A stretch of 6,600 nucleotides of DNA from Flavobacteriaceae bacterium (lineage in GTDB: Bacteria > Bacteroidota > Bacteroidia > Flavobacteriales > Flavobacteriaceae): positions 1 to 6,600 of the forward strand of contig JAENXB010000164.1 in NCBI GenBank assembly GCA_016649785.1, written 5' to 3'. Below the pieces are notes generated by a model, which was given only the letters and a program-made list of their open reading frames with translations, was not told the origin of the DNA and did no database searches. A program made the translations under genes and the position numbers. This document shows, piece by piece, positions 6,380 through 6,600 of the stretch (position 1 is its first letter; every line of letters starts with the position of its first letter).

Positions 6380-6600
6380 ATGAAATCACTATATTATAAA
6401 TTTCCTGCCTTAATTTTAATAGTTTCAGTCTTTTTTTCATCGTTTGGGGAAAACCAATCCTCTGATAAAATAATTAGTGCTGAAGGACCACCACCTGCCA
6501 TTATTCCTTTACCTCAGTCTCTTAGCTGGGGTGAAAATATGTATAGGATACCAAATGCAAATACTATTTGTTTTAATGAAGGAAGTGAAAAAGCAGCAAA
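6380..6600 (+). CDS. N-terminus of a probable secreted GH20 beta-N-acetylhexosaminidase (partial, runs off the window)
   Basis: The frame stays open from ATG 6380 to the window end (73 codons visible). MKSLYYK followed by a hydrophobic run to about residue 22 is a signal peptide with no lipobox cysteine, so secretion by SPase I is likely. PAIIPLPQSLSWGE (around residues 39-52), then MYRIPNANTICF, is the typical opening of the GH20b N-terminal domain found before the catalytic barrel in bacterial hexosaminidases. Similar small domains precede GH67 and GH84 enzymes, so the family is probable rather than proven, and the catalytic Asp-Glu pair lies outside the window. An in-frame ATG at 6347 would add 11 residues; 6380 is preferred because it gives a compact signal peptide. 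No clear promoter was found in 6328-6379. If correct, it releases terminal GlcNAc or GalNAc from glycans. Confidence 0.7.
   Translation, partial: MKSLYYKFPALILIVSVFFSSFGENQSSDKIISAEGPPPAIIPLPQSLSWGENMYRIPNANTICFNEGSEKAA

Overview
The window looks like chromosomal DNA from a marine or environmental Bacteroidota, most likely a flavobacterium (family Flavobacteriaceae). The evidence is AT-rich intergenic DNA, starts without Shine-Dalgarno sequences, a TAnnTTTG-type promoter, and protein types typical of that group: a Tat-exported Gfo/Idh/MocA oxidoreductase, DUF1080 lipoproteins, a zinc-less ROK kinase and a FucP/GluP-type sugar permease. Species cannot be named from the sequence.

Layout. Bases 1-120 hold what looks like the last 39 codons of an insertion-sequence transposase. 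Bases 121-429 show no gene but contain a perfect 12-bp inverted repeat. A candidate promoter at 430-455 precedes six genes, all on the + strand. They are a Tat-secreted oxidoreductase (550-1908), two lipoprotein DUF1080 / 3-keto-glycoside hydrolase-like proteins (1920-2669 and 2666-3274), a ROK sugar kinase (3331-4182), a sugar/H+ symporter-family permease (4262-5548) and a creatininase-family metallohydrolase (5545-6309). Gaps are 11, -4, 56, 79 and -4 nt, and a strong intrinsic terminator overlaps the end of the last gene (6298-6327), so this reads as one operon. A new gene begins at 6380 and runs off the right edge. Its first 73 codons look like a secreted GH20-type beta-N-acetylhexosaminidase.

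How the genes may work together (inference). DUF1080 proteins are known partners of Gfo/Idh/MocA dehydrogenases in oxidative glycoside breakdown: the sugar is oxidised at C3, and the 3-keto-glycoside is then cleaved. Here all three such proteins carry export signals, so that chemistry would be outside the cytoplasm. The freed sugar would enter through the MFS permease and be phosphorylated by the ROK kinase. The creatininase-family enzyme is translationally coupled to the permease and has no obvious role in this scheme; it is the most open question. The adjacent GH20-like gene hints that the substrate may contain an amino sugar, but it is probably transcribed separately. The substrate cannot be deduced from this window, and no SusC/SusD pair or regulator is visible.
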